DNA of 64,000 nucleotides from Chitinophagaceae bacterium (GCA_019745155.1 JAIETM010000008.1:1-64000); one strand, 5' to 3'. Positions 1 through 9,811 are shown, numbered from the stretch's first letter. Notes: generated by a model from the letters alone, not told the origin. A program made the numbers and translations.

Positions 1-281
1 CCATCCCATTTTTCTTTCAATTCATTGGGGCGCACCAGCACCAATACTTCTCTAAATTTTGGATCAGGATTATCTGGAAACAAAACCAACATGGAGTCTT
101 CCTGCTCAATGCCTGTTAGCCAGTATAGATCACTGTTTTGTTTAAAGGGGTGTAATGCATCCCCATTACCCGGCCATTCATCATTGCTAACGAAAATAGC
201 GATGCTGTTGGGCAGCATTGACTTCACAAAGCGTTTTCTGTTATTGATGAAAATTGTTGGATCGAGCGGTAAATATTTCAT
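1..281 (-). CDS. pepP: Xaa-Pro aminopeptidase (aminopeptidase P), N-terminal part, truncated by window edge
   Basis: The minus strand is open from an ATG at 281 to the window edge, giving about 93 residues that begin MKYLPLDPTIFINNRKRFV. The stretch with SIAIFVSNDEWPGNGDA, FKQNSDLYWLTGIEQED and MLVLFPDNPDP is the creatinase-like N-terminal domain of aminopeptidase P, which precedes the pita-bread metallopeptidase domain and helps shape the dimer and active site. The family removes N-terminal residues before proline, normally in the cytosol. The catalytic metal-binding half lies outside the window, so activity cannot be judged. The gene follows the PorP-like gene on the same strand by about 45 bases and may share its transcript. 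Family assignment is firm; the exact subfamily is not. Confidence 0.8.
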   Translation of the reverse strand, partial: MKYLPLDPTIFINNRKRFVKSMLPNSIAIFVSNDEWPGNGDALHPFKQNSDLYWLTGIEQEDSMLVLFPDNPDPKFREVLVLVRPNELKEKWD

Positions 282-326
282 GTGGCGAATTTGAATGCTG
301 CAAGATACAAGATTCACAGCAGCAAA

Positions 327-1337
327 TCAGAAGCGCACGCTGGGACATTTCACAGATTTATCCCCCGACAATAAACCAGATTTTACTATGGAAATTTCGT
401 ACGCACCGCGGGTTCCGTTGAAGGATTGCAATGTAGAAATGGTAGCATCATAATTGATGGTCATGCGTAAATCATTTACCTGATAGCCTACCATTGGAAT
501 AAACGCATCGCCCATTCTGTAATACACCCCAAACAGCATTTGCGTATAGCCATCCCCACTGATATTGCGCTGCGCATTCATTCCCGCTACTACTTCTGTC
601 TGATTACTTACTTTGTTGACATACAGATTGGGATTCAGTATCCAGAGATTATCGTATGTTTTATAGCTAGCATTAAAGAAAGCGGTGTACTGGGGTTGTA
701 CACGCTGATCACCCTTACCTACTGCAAAAAAACTTTCAACAGGTCGGTTAATTCTGCGACCACTAAAACCAACGTTTAAGTAAAGATTCTCAGAAGCAAA
801 AAAGGAATAATTCAACCCAACTTGCAAATCAAGATAACCAACTTGATTGGCAACAAATGGCTCATTGGATGGAATAGTCGCATCAAAGAACTGACCATTC
901 CATTGGTTATTGAAGGATAGCTTAGAAATATTAATACGCTTATCTACATAACCTACGTTGAAACCGAGACTTAATAAGCCTTTATAGCCTAATAATTGGT
1001 GATAAGCAATAGAACCAAAAGCCCTTGTTGAAGTGAGTGTTCCACTGCCTGCAACATCTCTCAAAATACCAAAACCTGCACCTACCCATCCATTTTCAAA
1101 ACGATCACCAAAAAGTTGCATATCTCCCCATAAATGCATCGTGTTGTAAGGCGTACCTAATGACGACCACTGCGTACGATAATTACCACCAATACGATAG
1201 TCGGCATCAGGCGTAAAGCCTGTATTCGCAGGGTTGATCAACAAAGGCGCATGGATGTACTGCGAGAAATTCAATTCCTGTGCAGGCAATGCTCCCCACA
1301 AACAACAACAAGCTAATATGGTCAGCAACTGCTTCAT
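327..1337 (-). CDS. PorP/SprF family type IX secretion system membrane protein
   Basis: 336 residues. There is a clear signal peptide (MKQLLTILACCCLWGALPAQ) followed by the family hallmark ELNFSQYIHAPLLINPANTGF, then alternating beta-strand-like segments and a C-terminal aromatic residue (RF) typical of outer-membrane barrels. PorP/SprF proteins sit in the outer membrane and, in Flavobacterium, SprF is needed for secretion of the adhesin SprB. Here the start codon overlaps the stop of the upstream 1238-residue type-B-sorted protein by ATGA, so the two are co-translated. That points to a dedicated partner for that substrate rather than to the core PorP of the gliding/secretion motor, which usually sits with PorK-N. 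The pairing is inference from context. Confidence 0.9.
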   Translation of the reverse strand: MKQLLTILACCCLWGALPAQELNFSQYIHAPLLINPANTGFTPDADYRIGGNYRTQWSSLGTPYNTMHLWGDMQLFGDRFENGWVGAGFGILRDVAGSGTLTSTRAFGSIAYHQLLGYKGLLSLGFNVGYVDKRINISKLSFNNQWNGQFFDATIPSNEPFVANQVGYLDLQVGLNYSFFASENLYLNVGFSGRRINRPVESFFAVGKGDQRVQPQYTAFFNASYKTYDNLWILNPNLYVNKVSNQTEVVAGMNAQRNISGDGYTQMLFGVYYRMGDAFIPMVGYQVNDLRMTINYDATISTLQSFNGTRGAYEISIVKSGLLSGDKSVKCPSVRF

Positions 1338-4300
1338 CGGAGTAGTGTGATATCGCCTTTTTTAACAACTTTTGCCTTATTGGTAAACTCTACTTCTAAA
1401 ATATAATGATAGACTTCCTGAGGCTGTAATTGTCCATTGAAAGTTCCATCCCAACCTGTATTCGGATCATTGGTCACGAACACCAGCTTACCCCAACGAT
1501 TATAGATACGCCAAGTCACTTTATTCATTCCAAAACCCCTGATCTGAATTTTATCGTTAACACCATCTCCATTAGGAGAGAATGCATTGGGCACATCCAC
1601 CAAAGGATCAACCAAGGCAGACACTTCCTGACAAGTAGTATCTGCGCAACCTGATGCATTAATTGCAACCAAGCAAGCATTGTACTTTCCTGAACTTGGA
1701 TAATAATGTTCCACAAGCGTATCTCTTCTAAACGTCTCCAGCTGATCCCCATCACCGAACAACCATTTATACCTAATTGCGCCATTGGTAGAATTATTGG
1801 TAAAGGTCACAGGCCTATTGGGTATTGGCGTTAATGGCGCAAACGTAAAGGATGCTGTTGCTTTACCATTCAGCACAATAGTGATCGTTGTATCATGTTG
1901 CCTATTACAAGTAGAAGGATCAAGAGCCGTTAAAGTAACAAGATAACTTCCTGGTGTAGTGTACAATTTAGTTGGATGAACAGCTGTTGAAGTAGTGCCA
2001 TCATGGAAAGTCCATAAGAAACTTTGTCCGCCTCTGGAATTATTATCAAACACAACCGTTTGAGGTGCACAAAGCGGATTCGGCACAGTAAACTCTGCTC
2101 TAACAGTATCTGTGATCCGTATGGTTTGCACAATACTATCCGGTGCATTACAATATGTCGTATCAATCAGCACTAACCGAACATTGTATGAACCAGGCGC
2201 AGCGAAAGTATGATTAACCGTACCTGCACCAGCCAATACGGAATTACCATCACCAAATACCCACCTGAATGAATTTGCCGGGAATGGCTTTCCAATGGGT
2301 GCAATGGAATTATTGGTAAATCGATATTCCAGTGAGGTACAATTGGTTGGATTTGCTTTTACATAATCAAAAGGACGCAGTACAGCTTCATCATTTCTTA
2401 CCCGCATCGTTAAGTATGACGTATCTGTTTCATTACAAGTATTTCGATCAATAGCTACTAACCTTACCCGATAATTACCAGGTGCATTAAACGTATAGGA
2501 TATTCTGGGAACAGTTGTGGTCACATCTGGAGAACCATCACCAAAATTCCATACATACTGTTTACCTAAAGCCAATGTATCAGAAAACTCAACGGTCAAT
2601 GGTACACAACCTGAAGTATCCCTTACTTGTCCGGCAATAGTTGATTGCAGACCCGCACCAACACCTGCCAGATTCAAGGCAATTTTTACAGCAGCCAGAT
2701 TACAATAATCACCTGCCAAATTTTGCTCTGCAAATACCCCCCCTGCTGGACCTGTTGGAAAAGCAGGCTTAGGACGAGGACCACAATTGGCACACAATGC
2801 CTGATAGATTACCCCATTCTCATCAAATCGGCTGGTTCCTCCATCAACATGCTCTCCGATTTGACCACCTACCTGACCAAAAAAGTCTCCATATAGCTGG
2901 CCAGAAGCATTTTTAGCCAATACAAAAAAGTATAAATCACTACCGTCAGTACTTGTATTACTACCATTTAATCCACCGACAACTGACAGACCAGTAGTCC
3001 CAGCATTGGGATATTGAAGATTACGATTAATACTACCACCCCAACCAGATACATATACATTCTCGCAGCGATCAACCAGAAAAGCAGTTGGAGATATATT
3101 AGGTAATGGATTATTGGTTCCAAATACAGTAGAATATTCGAATGCACTTAGATCATCCCGGAGTTTTGCAATAAACTGCTTACCGTTTGTTTGACTAAAC
3201 GCCGCATTTTGTACTGGCCAATTTCCAGTAGTAGTGCCCATCACATAAGGAAATCCTCTTCGGTCAAACTTTAAGCCATAAACTAAATCAGCACCATTGG
3301 TGCCTAAATAAGTGCCTGCAACTCGGGCTGTAAGATTATTATTCACGATCATCACAAAGCCATCGCAAATACCTCCTCTGTACGCTGCATTGATAGAACC
3401 AGCACCTACACCAGGTAAGTCAGTACTAGCTGTAGCACCACCAACATAAATATTGCCGTTTTGTGGATGTAGCGACAACACAAATGCTGCATCATCGTTG
3501 CTTCCTCCAATATAAGAGATACCCATTGGCGTTCTTAAATCTGCCGCCATTTTGATCAAGACACCATCCTGAAACCTGCCACTTGGACCACCAGCTGTTC
3601 CAGGATTTGGCTGAAACACGCCGGAAGTAGTTGGGAAATCTCTAGACTGTGTACATCCAGCCATATACACATTACCATCAGTGTCTAAAATAACTTCACT
3701 ACGAGCATCATCACCGTAGTTACGATTGACAGTTTCAGCCCCTCTCTCACTATCTACCCACTTGGGCCTAATATTTACACCATCGTCACTCCTTCCGCCT
3801 ATCTCTACACTACCCAATAGCGCACTACCAGTTGCATTAAGCTTAGTAAGCACAATATCCCAGCCACCTCCCGCACCAAGTATATTATTTACAGGCATTT
3901 TAGGATAATTTGTCGAATTACTTCTACCCGCAAGAACAAGATTTCCCTGCCCATCAACTATTAAACTATGAGGTTGTTCGTTTCCTGTACCACCGATATA
4001 AGTGGCATATTCTCTTCTGGCGCCATCAGGACTGAACTTGATAATAGCCATATCATAACCACCGCCAATAGCACCATCGGGAACTCCACCTGAAAATCTT
4101 GTTTGAAAAGCACCTGCGTTTACAGGAAATCCTGCGTTAAACACAATACCCCCTGCATAAAAATTTCCACGGCTGTCATAAGTCGCAGTGTAACCCCAGT
4201 TATCCGCTGTACTTCCTGTGAAAGTTGAAAACACAAACTGCGGATCAATCACAATGGTTTCATTCGACTTATAACTATCCATGATCACAAACTGAACCAG

Positions 4301-5050
4301 ATTACCCTTTACTTCAAATCTCGTATTCAGTTGCTGACGTTTGCCGTTGATTAACTGATACGTGTATGGCGACAACTCTTTAACCTCACCTACAGATGTT
4401 TTGATCACCAGATTCCCTTCTTTCACTCTAACAGATTCTACTCCATTAAAATAGAGCACAATCTTTTTAACATCAGCACCAGGATGCAGAATAAAATCAT
4501 ACTTCAAGGAACCATTGTCACTATAATAGCGAATATCCGTTTTGGGATAAATATTCTCGTAAGTAACCGTTTGGTAGATTTTACAATTTGCAGCCCATTT
4601 AGCAGGATCTTCTCCAAGAAAGTAATTATTATAAGTAGGAATGGATTTATCGGTAATCACCTTAGCAGATTCATTCGCATTCAACAAACGCATCTCATAC
4701 ATGTGCGAACGTAAATTGATTTTATCAAGAGATATTGGTGGATCTTTTGGATCAGGCAGACGATACTTATCGTCTTTAATCACCTTGGCAGGATGATCTT
4801 GACTGGTATGCGCATGACCATGTACCGCATCAGAGAGCTTACGCATATCATCCGGATGATGCAGCAAAACACGATAACCATTCTTACGCAACTCCAAAGC
4901 ACCATTGATCATACCTCCTCTGAAAAGGGTTGCTTTATCCCACTGCCCTTTGTTCTCCACAAATTCCATAGCAGCTTGGGCACTAGCTTGATGAAGGCCC
5001 AACCAGCATAAAAAAAGGAGGATATAAGAGATGCTTGCTTTCAACTTCAT
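1334..5050 (-). CDS. Giant secreted surface protein: SBBP repeats, four PKD domains, type B (CHU_C) sorting domain
   Basis: 1238 residues with a signal peptide (about 1-25, ending ASAQA). After it comes the VENKGQWD motif region common to N-termini of these proteins (DUF7948-like), then from about residue 270 a set of SBBP-type beta-propeller repeats (YIGGTGNEQPHSLIVDGQGN, YIGGSNDDAAF, YLGTNGADLVYGLKFD). Four PKD modules follow, seen from WNFGDGS, WVFGDGN, WTFHDGT and WLFGDGD. The last 90 residues (VPNAFSPNGDGVNDKIQIRG ... YNRWGKLVF) are the gliding-motility-associated C-terminal domain that directs type IX secretion. The protein should be exported and exposed on or released from the cell surface, with an adhesin-like or matrix role. 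It directly precedes its probable PorP/SprF partner. recG lies 28 bases upstream on the same strand. The ligand is unknown. Confidence 0.9.
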   Translation of the reverse strand: MKLKASISYILLFLCWLGLHQASAQAAMEFVENKGQWDKATLFRGGMINGALELRKNGYRVLLHHPDDMRKLSDAVHGHAHTSQDHPAKVIKDDKYRLPDPKDPPISLDKINLRSHMYEMRLLNANESAKVITDKSIPTYNNYFLGEDPAKWAANCKIYQTVTYENIYPKTDIRYYSDNGSLKYDFILHPGADVKKIVLYFNGVESVRVKEGNLVIKTSVGEVKELSPYTYQLINGKRQQLNTRFEVKGNLVQFVIMDSYKSNETIVIDPQFVFSTFTGSTADNWGYTATYDSRGNFYAGGIVFNAGFPVNAGAFQTRFSGGVPDGAIGGGYDMAIIKFSPDGARREYATYIGGTGNEQPHSLIVDGQGNLVLAGRSNSTNYPKMPVNNILGAGGGWDIVLTKLNATGSALLGSVEIGGRSDDGVNIRPKWVDSERGAETVNRNYGDDARSEVILDTDGNVYMAGCTQSRDFPTTSGVFQPNPGTAGGPSGRFQDGVLIKMAADLRTPMGISYIGGSNDDAAFVLSLHPQNGNIYVGGATASTDLPGVGAGSINAAYRGGICDGFVMIVNNNLTARVAGTYLGTNGADLVYGLKFDRRGFPYVMGTTTGNWPVQNAAFSQTNGKQFIAKLRDDLSAFEYSTVFGTNNPLPNISPTAFLVDRCENVYVSGWGGSINRNLQYPNAGTTGLSVVGGLNGSNTSTDGSDLYFFVLAKNASGQLYGDFFGQVGGQIGEHVDGGTSRFDENGVIYQALCANCGPRPKPAFPTGPAGGVFAEQNLAGDYCNLAAVKIALNLAGVGAGLQSTIAGQVRDTSGCVPLTVEFSDTLALGKQYVWNFGDGSPDVTTTVPRISYTFNAPGNYRVRLVAIDRNTCNETDTSYLTMRVRNDEAVLRPFDYVKANPTNCTSLEYRFTNNSIAPIGKPFPANSFRWVFGDGNSVLAGAGTVNHTFAAPGSYNVRLVLIDTTYCNAPDSIVQTIRITDTVRAEFTVPNPLCAPQTVVFDNNSRGGQSFLWTFHDGTTSTAVHPTKLYTTPGSYLVTLTALDPSTCNRQHDTTITIVLNGKATASFTFAPLTPIPNRPVTFTNNSTNGAIRYKWLFGDGDQLETFRRDTLVEHYYPSSGKYNACLVAINASGCADTTCQEVSALVDPLVDVPNAFSPNGDGVNDKIQIRGFGMNKVTWRIYNRWGKLVFVTNDPNTGWDGTFNGQLQPQEVYHYILEVEFTNKAKVVKKGDITLLR

Positions 5051-5078
5051 TAATATACGATTAATCTCACGCTACTGT

Positions 5079-7193
5079 TCAAGATATTTTACTCCAATTA
5101 CCTTGATGCTTGTGCGACTGAAGGTATTTCCTTAACTGCAAATTCTTTGCCATGCTTAAGTCCGGATCCTCTTCGCACACTATTTCGGCATACTTCTTGG
5201 CTGCTTCAAGCAATGGCTTATCATTGACAATAGAAGCCAGCTTGAAGTTTAATGCGCCGCTCTGTCTGGTACCGGCAATATCACCGGGACCGCGCAGTTC
5301 CAAATCTTTTTCCGCTATTTTAAAACCGTCATTGGTAGCGCACATTATCTTGATTCTTTCTTTGGCATCATTGCTTACTTTGGACCCTGTTAAAAGAATG
5401 CAAAAACTTTTTTCGGCACCCCTTCCTACTCGTCCACGCAGCTGATGCAGCTGAGATAATCCAAATTTTTCAGTACTCTCAATCACCATCACTGAAGCAT
5501 TGGGCACATTCACGCCTACTTCAATAACTGTTGTACTGACCATGATTTGTGTATCGCCCTGTACAAATCTTTGCATATTCACATCCTTCTGATCATTGGG
5601 CATTCTGCCATGCACCATACTGATGTGGTATTTAGGCTCAGGAAAATAACTTTTTACTTGCTCGTATCCTTGCATCAAATCTTCGTAACTCAACTTCTCA
5701 CTTTCTTCAATCAGTGGATAGATGATATATGCTTGTCTACCCTTGGTAATTTCATCACGCACAAACTCCATTACTTTGAATCGCGCATGTTCGTTACGAT
5801 GAACAGTCGTAATCGGCTGTCGGCCCGGAGGCAATTCATCCATCACACTATAATCCAAATCGCCATAAGCTGTCATGGCCAGTGTTCTTGGAATTGGTGT
5901 TGCTGTCATAACAAGCACATGCGGTGGAATAGCCGCTTTCTGCCAAAGCTTGGCTCTTTGCGCCACACCAAAACGATGCTGCTCATCCACTATAGCTAAA
6001 CCCAATTGCTTAAACTGCACCACATCTTCTATCACCGCATGCGTACCTACGAGCATGTGTAAACTACCTTCCTGCAACTGCTGCAAGATTTCTTTTCGCT
6101 CAGCAGTTTTGGTACTGCCCGTCAATAAGCGAATGCCAATGGGCATATCTTTTAGTAAAGCACTTAGGCCATTATAATGTTGCTGCGCCAGAATTTCTGT
6201 AGGCGCCATCATACAACTTTGGAAACCATTATCTGCAGCCAGCAGCATTGCCAATAATGCTACAATCGTTTTACCACTACCCACATCGCCTTGCAACAAA
6301 CGATTCATCTGATGGCCTCGTGCCGTATCTGTTCTGATTTCTTTCAGCACTCTTTTCTGTGCACCGGTTAAAGTAAAGGGCAAATGCTTGTTATAAAATT
6401 CATTGAAATAATCACCCACTTTTTCAAAGACCACACCTCTACTACTGTGGTGTCTTTGCAATTTCACCAACTGCATGCGTACTTGTGCAACAAACAACTC
6501 TTCAAACTTCAAGCGCTTCAATGCAGCTGCATGTTCATCCGCACTCTGCGGAAAATGCACATTGCAATAAGCTTCCCAGCGCGACATTAATTTCAATCGC
6601 TTCAACAAATCGGCTGGCAGGTTCTCTTGCGGCGGATCTTGCTTGAGTGCTTCCAACAAAGTAAACGTGAGCTTACCCAATTGGCGACCGTTAAGCCCCT
6701 TGGCTTTTAATTTCTCCGTCGTTGGATATACCGGATCAAGAAAAATCTTACCCCCCGCTTTTACTGGCGTAAATGGCTCTATTTCCGGATGCACAATCTG
6801 TGGTTTGCCATTGAAAAAGCCTGTTCGCCCAAAAACCAAGTATTCCATTCCCGGCTGTAAGCCCTTCTGCACCCAATGAATACCCTGGAACCAAGCCAAC
6901 TCCAATACACCAGATGCATCGCGCAACTGCGCCACTAACCGCTTCCCTCTTTTCTCGCCCATCACCTCGATATGCTGCAGTGTACCAGCAACCTGAATAA
7001 AATCTGTCTCTGGCGTAATATCAGCTATGCGGCTCACTTTGGTCTTATCAATATGCCTGTTGGGAAAATGCTCCAATAAGTCCTCAAAAGTGAAAATTTC
7101 CAGTTCCTTCTTCAACATATCTGCACGCAAAGGCCCAACTCCTTTTAGGAATTCTATGGGTGATTGAAGGATATGCGCTGGCCTAACAGACAT
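5079..7193 (-). CDS. recG: ATP-dependent DNA helicase RecG
   Basis: 704 residues from the chosen start (MSVRPAHILQSPIEFLKGVG). RecG is a superfamily-2 helicase that remodels stalled replication forks and branch-migrates Holliday junctions. The N-terminal wedge/OB domain is visible in the first 160 residues. Motif I is LLQGDVGSGKTIVALLAM, motif II the Asp-Glu box VDEQHRFG, motif III MTATPIPRT, and the C-terminal motifs include TTVIEVGVNVPNA and QLHQLRGRVGRG. A longer reading frame runs to 7283, but its first 30 residues do not resemble RecG, so the Met at 7193 is preferred. trpS is divergent, leaving about 119 bases for both promoters. A TAnnTTTG-like element (CAAATATC on the plus strand at about 7205, one mismatch) lies just upstream. 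Confidence 0.95.
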   Translation of the reverse strand: MSVRPAHILQSPIEFLKGVGPLRADMLKKELEIFTFEDLLEHFPNRHIDKTKVSRIADITPETDFIQVAGTLQHIEVMGEKRGKRLVAQLRDASGVLELAWFQGIHWVQKGLQPGMEYLVFGRTGFFNGKPQIVHPEIEPFTPVKAGGKIFLDPVYPTTEKLKAKGLNGRQLGKLTFTLLEALKQDPPQENLPADLLKRLKLMSRWEAYCNVHFPQSADEHAAALKRLKFEELFVAQVRMQLVKLQRHHSSRGVVFEKVGDYFNEFYNKHLPFTLTGAQKRVLKEIRTDTARGHQMNRLLQGDVGSGKTIVALLAMLLAADNGFQSCMMAPTEILAQQHYNGLSALLKDMPIGIRLLTGSTKTAERKEILQQLQEGSLHMLVGTHAVIEDVVQFKQLGLAIVDEQHRFGVAQRAKLWQKAAIPPHVLVMTATPIPRTLAMTAYGDLDYSVMDELPPGRQPITTVHRNEHARFKVMEFVRDEITKGRQAYIIYPLIEESEKLSYEDLMQGYEQVKSYFPEPKYHISMVHGRMPNDQKDVNMQRFVQGDTQIMVSTTVIEVGVNVPNASVMVIESTEKFGLSQLHQLRGRVGRGAEKSFCILLTGSKVSNDAKERIKIMCATNDGFKIAEKDLELRGPGDIAGTRQSGALNFKLASIVNDKPLLEAAKKYAEIVCEEDPDLSMAKNLQLRKYLQSHKHQGNWSKIS

Positions 7194-7298
7194 AGTGAGA
7201 CAACAAATATCCATTGCAGCAGCCAGATTTCCGTTTTCTGTACAAATAGATGCCTGAAAAAAGCCCGGATTTTGGAAACGCAAACCAAGGCGGAACAG

Positions 7299-7306
7299 TA
7301 TCTTCG
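7299..7306 (+). promoter_or_regulatory. Candidate -7 element of trpS
   Basis: TATCTTCG matches the Bacteroidota -7 consensus TAnnTTTG with one mismatch. A TTTG lies 24 bases upstream (7271-7274), a little long for the usual -33 spacing. The element ends six bases before the trpS ATG, so the transcript would have almost no leader. It also supports starting trpS at 7313 rather than at the upstream in-frame ATG. Confidence 0.45.
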
Positions 7307-7312
7307 CCGCCT

Positions 7313-8323
7313 ATGTCGAAAGAGGTTGTTTTAAGCGGAATCAGACCCACAGGATTTCTCCACCTGGGTAACTATTTTGGTGCCATGCGCAATTATGTGC
7401 GCATGCAGGATGAATACAATTGCTATTTCTTTGTAGCCAACTGGCATAGCCTGACCACGCATCCTGATACCAAGGAGTTAAAAAATGCCGTACACCGCGT
7501 AATTGCAGAGAACGTAGCCTGCGGTCTTGATCCAGAGAAAGTGGCATTTTATGTGCAGAGCGATGTCCCTGAAATTGCGGAACTCTATCTCTACCTAAAC
7601 ATGATGGCTTATAAGGGCGAGTTGGAGAAAACCACCACCTTTAAAGACAAAGTGCGCCAACAGCCAGATAACGTGAATGCTGGTTTGTTGACCTATCCAG
7701 TATTACAAGCTGCTGACATCTTGATACATCGTGCCGTAAAAGTACCTGTGGGTAAGGATCAGGAACAACACTTGGAAATGGCGAGAAATTTTGCAGAACG
7801 ATTTAATTACCGTTATGGCAATGTTTTCCCTTCACCTGTAGCATTTAACTACGGCGGCGAATTGGTCAAGATTTTGAGTCTGGATGGTAATGGTAAAATG
7901 AGCAAGAGCGAAAACCAATTGGCGACATTGTACCTGGCTGATGATGATGAGAGCATCCGCAAGAAAATCATGAAGGCCAAAACAGACCAAGGCCCGGCTG
8001 AGCCCAACAGTGTTAAACCGGATTATATCCAGAACTTGTTTACCCTGATGCAACTGGTAAGTACACCAGATACCTTGACCAAGTTTGAAGCCGACTTCAA
8101 TAATAGCAGTAGCGGCAATGTGGTAATTCGATATGGCGATATGAAGAAGCAATTGGCAGAAGACATGATTCGCTTCATCACACCCATCCGCGAACGCGCT
8201 GCTGCCATACAGAACGATCACGCTTTATTGAGCAAGATCATACAGCAAGGTGCAGACAAAGCAAGAGCAAGTGCATCAGCAACCCTGAAACTGGTTCGCG
8301 AAGCAGTTGGCATGAACTATTAA
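7313..8323 (+). CDS. trpS: Tryptophanyl-tRNA synthetase
   Basis: 336 residues starting MSKEVVLSGIRPTGFLHLGN. This class I synthetase charges tRNA-Trp in the cytosol. The HIGH-type motif appears as HLGN and the KMSKS loop as GKMSKSENQ at about residue 195. The AMP/Trp pocket region (DILIHRAVKVPVGKDQEQHL) is intact. An in-frame ATG at 7250 would add 21 residues (MPEKSPDFGNANQGG...) that resemble nothing in the family and would overlap the probable promoter, so it is rejected. The gene is divergent from recG and followed by a deoxynucleoside kinase 44 bases downstream. Confidence 0.96.
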   Translation: MSKEVVLSGIRPTGFLHLGNYFGAMRNYVRMQDEYNCYFFVANWHSLTTHPDTKELKNAVHRVIAENVACGLDPEKVAFYVQSDVPEIAELYLYLNMMAYKGELEKTTTFKDKVRQQPDNVNAGLLTYPVLQAADILIHRAVKVPVGKDQEQHLEMARNFAERFNYRYGNVFPSPVAFNYGGELVKILSLDGNGKMSKSENQLATLYLADDDESIRKKIMKAKTDQGPAEPNSVKPDYIQNLFTLMQLVSTPDTLTKFEADFNNSSSGNVVIRYGDMKKQLAEDMIRFITPIRERAAAIQNDHALLSKIIQQGADKARASASATLKLVREAVGMNY

Positions 8324-8367
8324 TTTTCACCCCCTGACAATAGATCAGATTTCGTATTTTCAACCCT

Positions 8368-9003
8368 ATGGCAAAGGCAAAAAAACCAAAACACGTAGCA
8401 GTTGCAGGCAATATTGGTGCCGGTAAGACCACCCTTACAGAAATGCTGAGTAAGCATTATCGCTGGATTCCCCAGTTCGAGGATGTGGATCATAACCCCT
8501 ACCTGATGGACTTCTACGAAGACATGCCCCGCTGGAGCTTTAACCTACAGATATTCTTTTTGAATAGTCGCTTAAACCAGCTATTAGAAATACATCGCGG
8601 CACGGAAACTGTGATTCAAGACAGAACCATCTATGAGGATGCACAAATCTTTGCACCCAATCTCCACGAGATGGGCTTAATGAGCAAGCGCGATTTCGAA
8701 AACTACTACCAGTTCTTCCAGACATTGAATACCATGGTGCAGCCGCCAGATTTGTTGATTTATATTAAAGCCTCAGTTCCAACATTGGTAGGACAAATTC
8801 AAAAGCGTGGCCGCGAGTACGAAGAGAATATCCGCTTAGACTATTTGAAGAAACTGAATGAACTTTATAATAAGTGGATTGATTCTTACAAAGAAGGTCC
8901 AATCTTGGTAATCGATGGCGACAAAAACAAATTCGCAGAAAACGATGAACACTTCGGCGAAATCATTACCAAAGTAGATGGTATGTTATTCGGTCTGTTT
9001 TAA
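8368..9003 (+). CDS. Deoxynucleoside kinase
   Basis: 211 residues. The P-loop GNIGAGKTTL (about 14-23), the FEDVDHNPYL segment, and the DRTIYEDAQIFA motif (DR-S/T-x-x-ED) define the deoxyguanosine/deoxyadenosine kinase family, which phosphorylates salvaged deoxynucleosides. A lid arginine region is visible in QKRGREYEENI. Substrate preference (dA/dG or dC/dT) cannot be read from the sequence. A TATTTTCA element at 8355-8362 (two-part match to TAnnTTTG) ends five bases before the ATG. The gene ends in a strong terminator at 9026. Confidence 0.88.
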   Translation: MAKAKKPKHVAVAGNIGAGKTTLTEMLSKHYRWIPQFEDVDHNPYLMDFYEDMPRWSFNLQIFFLNSRLNQLLEIHRGTETVIQDRTIYEDAQIFAPNLHEMGLMSKRDFENYYQFFQTLNTMVQPPDLLIYIKASVPTLVGQIQKRGREYEENIRLDYLKKLNELYNKWIDSYKEGPILVIDGDKNKFAENDEHFGEIITKVDGMLFGLF

Positions 9004-9025
9004 TGAGTCTTGAAAAATTTTATAC

Positions 9026-9052
9026 AACTCCGCTATAATGCGGAGTTTTTTA
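9026..9052 (+). terminator. Rho-independent terminator after deoxynucleoside kinase
   Basis: AACTCCGC (9026-9033), loop TATAAT, GCGGAGTT (9040-9047), then a T run. Eight perfect base pairs. The terminator sits inside the first codons of a longer reading frame starting at 9038, which argues that the next gene starts later, at 9116. Confidence 0.85.
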
Positions 9053-9115
9053 TTCCCCTACGTTTTACCAGTAGGGATTGGCATATCATTTGGATATCCA
9101 CATAAAAAAAAGCAG

Positions 9116-9787
9116 ATGAAATACATCATCATAATCCTATGCTTTTTCTCAACAAGTTTATTGGCCCAAGAGCATAGCCTCTATCTGAAAAACGGACAAA
9201 CGATTAGCAGCAGTGATATGCGCTATCGACATCCCTTATTTGGTAAACGCCGCATTATTGCAGAGAACAAAACCTACCTGATGCAGGAGATTGATTCATT
9301 CAGTTTACACCAGGTGAAGTTTTTATCCAAACAAATGCGTGGCAGGGGGCGCTTTATCTCGGTAAGACCAATTATGAGGGGCAAGATTAATTTATACGAT
9401 CATGTAAGACCTCCCAGAAATGCAGCATTAGCAAGAATCATTCCTTCCAACCAGATAGCAGGAACACCTTTACTGGAAACCAATGAAATTCCGATTGATT
9501 GGTATCACCATACTGATCTGGTTAAGATGATTAAACACGATGCTAAAGCGATGGAAGCATTTAAAGAGTCCAGAAAGATTCAAAATATCTCCACAGTAGG
9601 CTTGATCGCTTCTGTTGGTTTTGTACTTTCTCCGGCTATACTCAAAAACCCCAAACAGCAAACCATAGATGCACTGTTCACAACCGGTTTAGCCTTATCT
9701 CTATTTACAGATATTTACTGGATAGCTTCTGCAAACAGGTATCATGCAGGTGTTATTGATGCAATCACCGTGATGAACCGACAATAA
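9116..9787 (+). CDS. Secreted/periplasmic protein of unknown function
   Basis: 223 residues from the chosen ATG, which gives a clean signal peptide (MKYIIIILCFFSTSLLAQ, cleavage before EHS). The body (LYLKNGQTISSSDMRYRHPLFGKRRII) has a short beta-rich N-terminal part, and residues about 160-205 form a hydrophobic stretch (ISTVGLIASVGFVLSPAI, then FTTGLALSLFTDIYWIASAN) that may be one or two membrane helices. I do not recognise the family. The gene stands alone between two terminators (9026 and 9790). An earlier in-frame ATG at 9038 overlaps the upstream terminator and is rejected. Confidence 0.6.
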   Translation: MKYIIIILCFFSTSLLAQEHSLYLKNGQTISSSDMRYRHPLFGKRRIIAENKTYLMQEIDSFSLHQVKFLSKQMRGRGRFISVRPIMRGKINLYDHVRPPRNAALARIIPSNQIAGTPLLETNEIPIDWYHHTDLVKMIKHDAKAMEAFKESRKIQNISTVGLIASVGFVLSPAILKNPKQQTIDALFTTGLALSLFTDIYWIASANRYHAGVIDAITVMNRQ

Positions 9788-9789
9788 GA

Positions 9790-9811
9790 AATCCCGCCTT
9801 TCGGCGGGATT
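9790..9811. terminator. Bidirectional terminator between secreted protein and pckA
   Basis: AATCCCGCC (9790-9798), loop TTTC, GGCGGGATT (9803-9811): nine perfect pairs between convergent genes. It carries T-rich flanks on the minus side and so may serve both. Confidence 0.7.

Noticed and set aside
7194-7312. Longer N-termini of RecG and TrpS
   Set aside because: Both extensions run into the shared promoter region and do not match their families.
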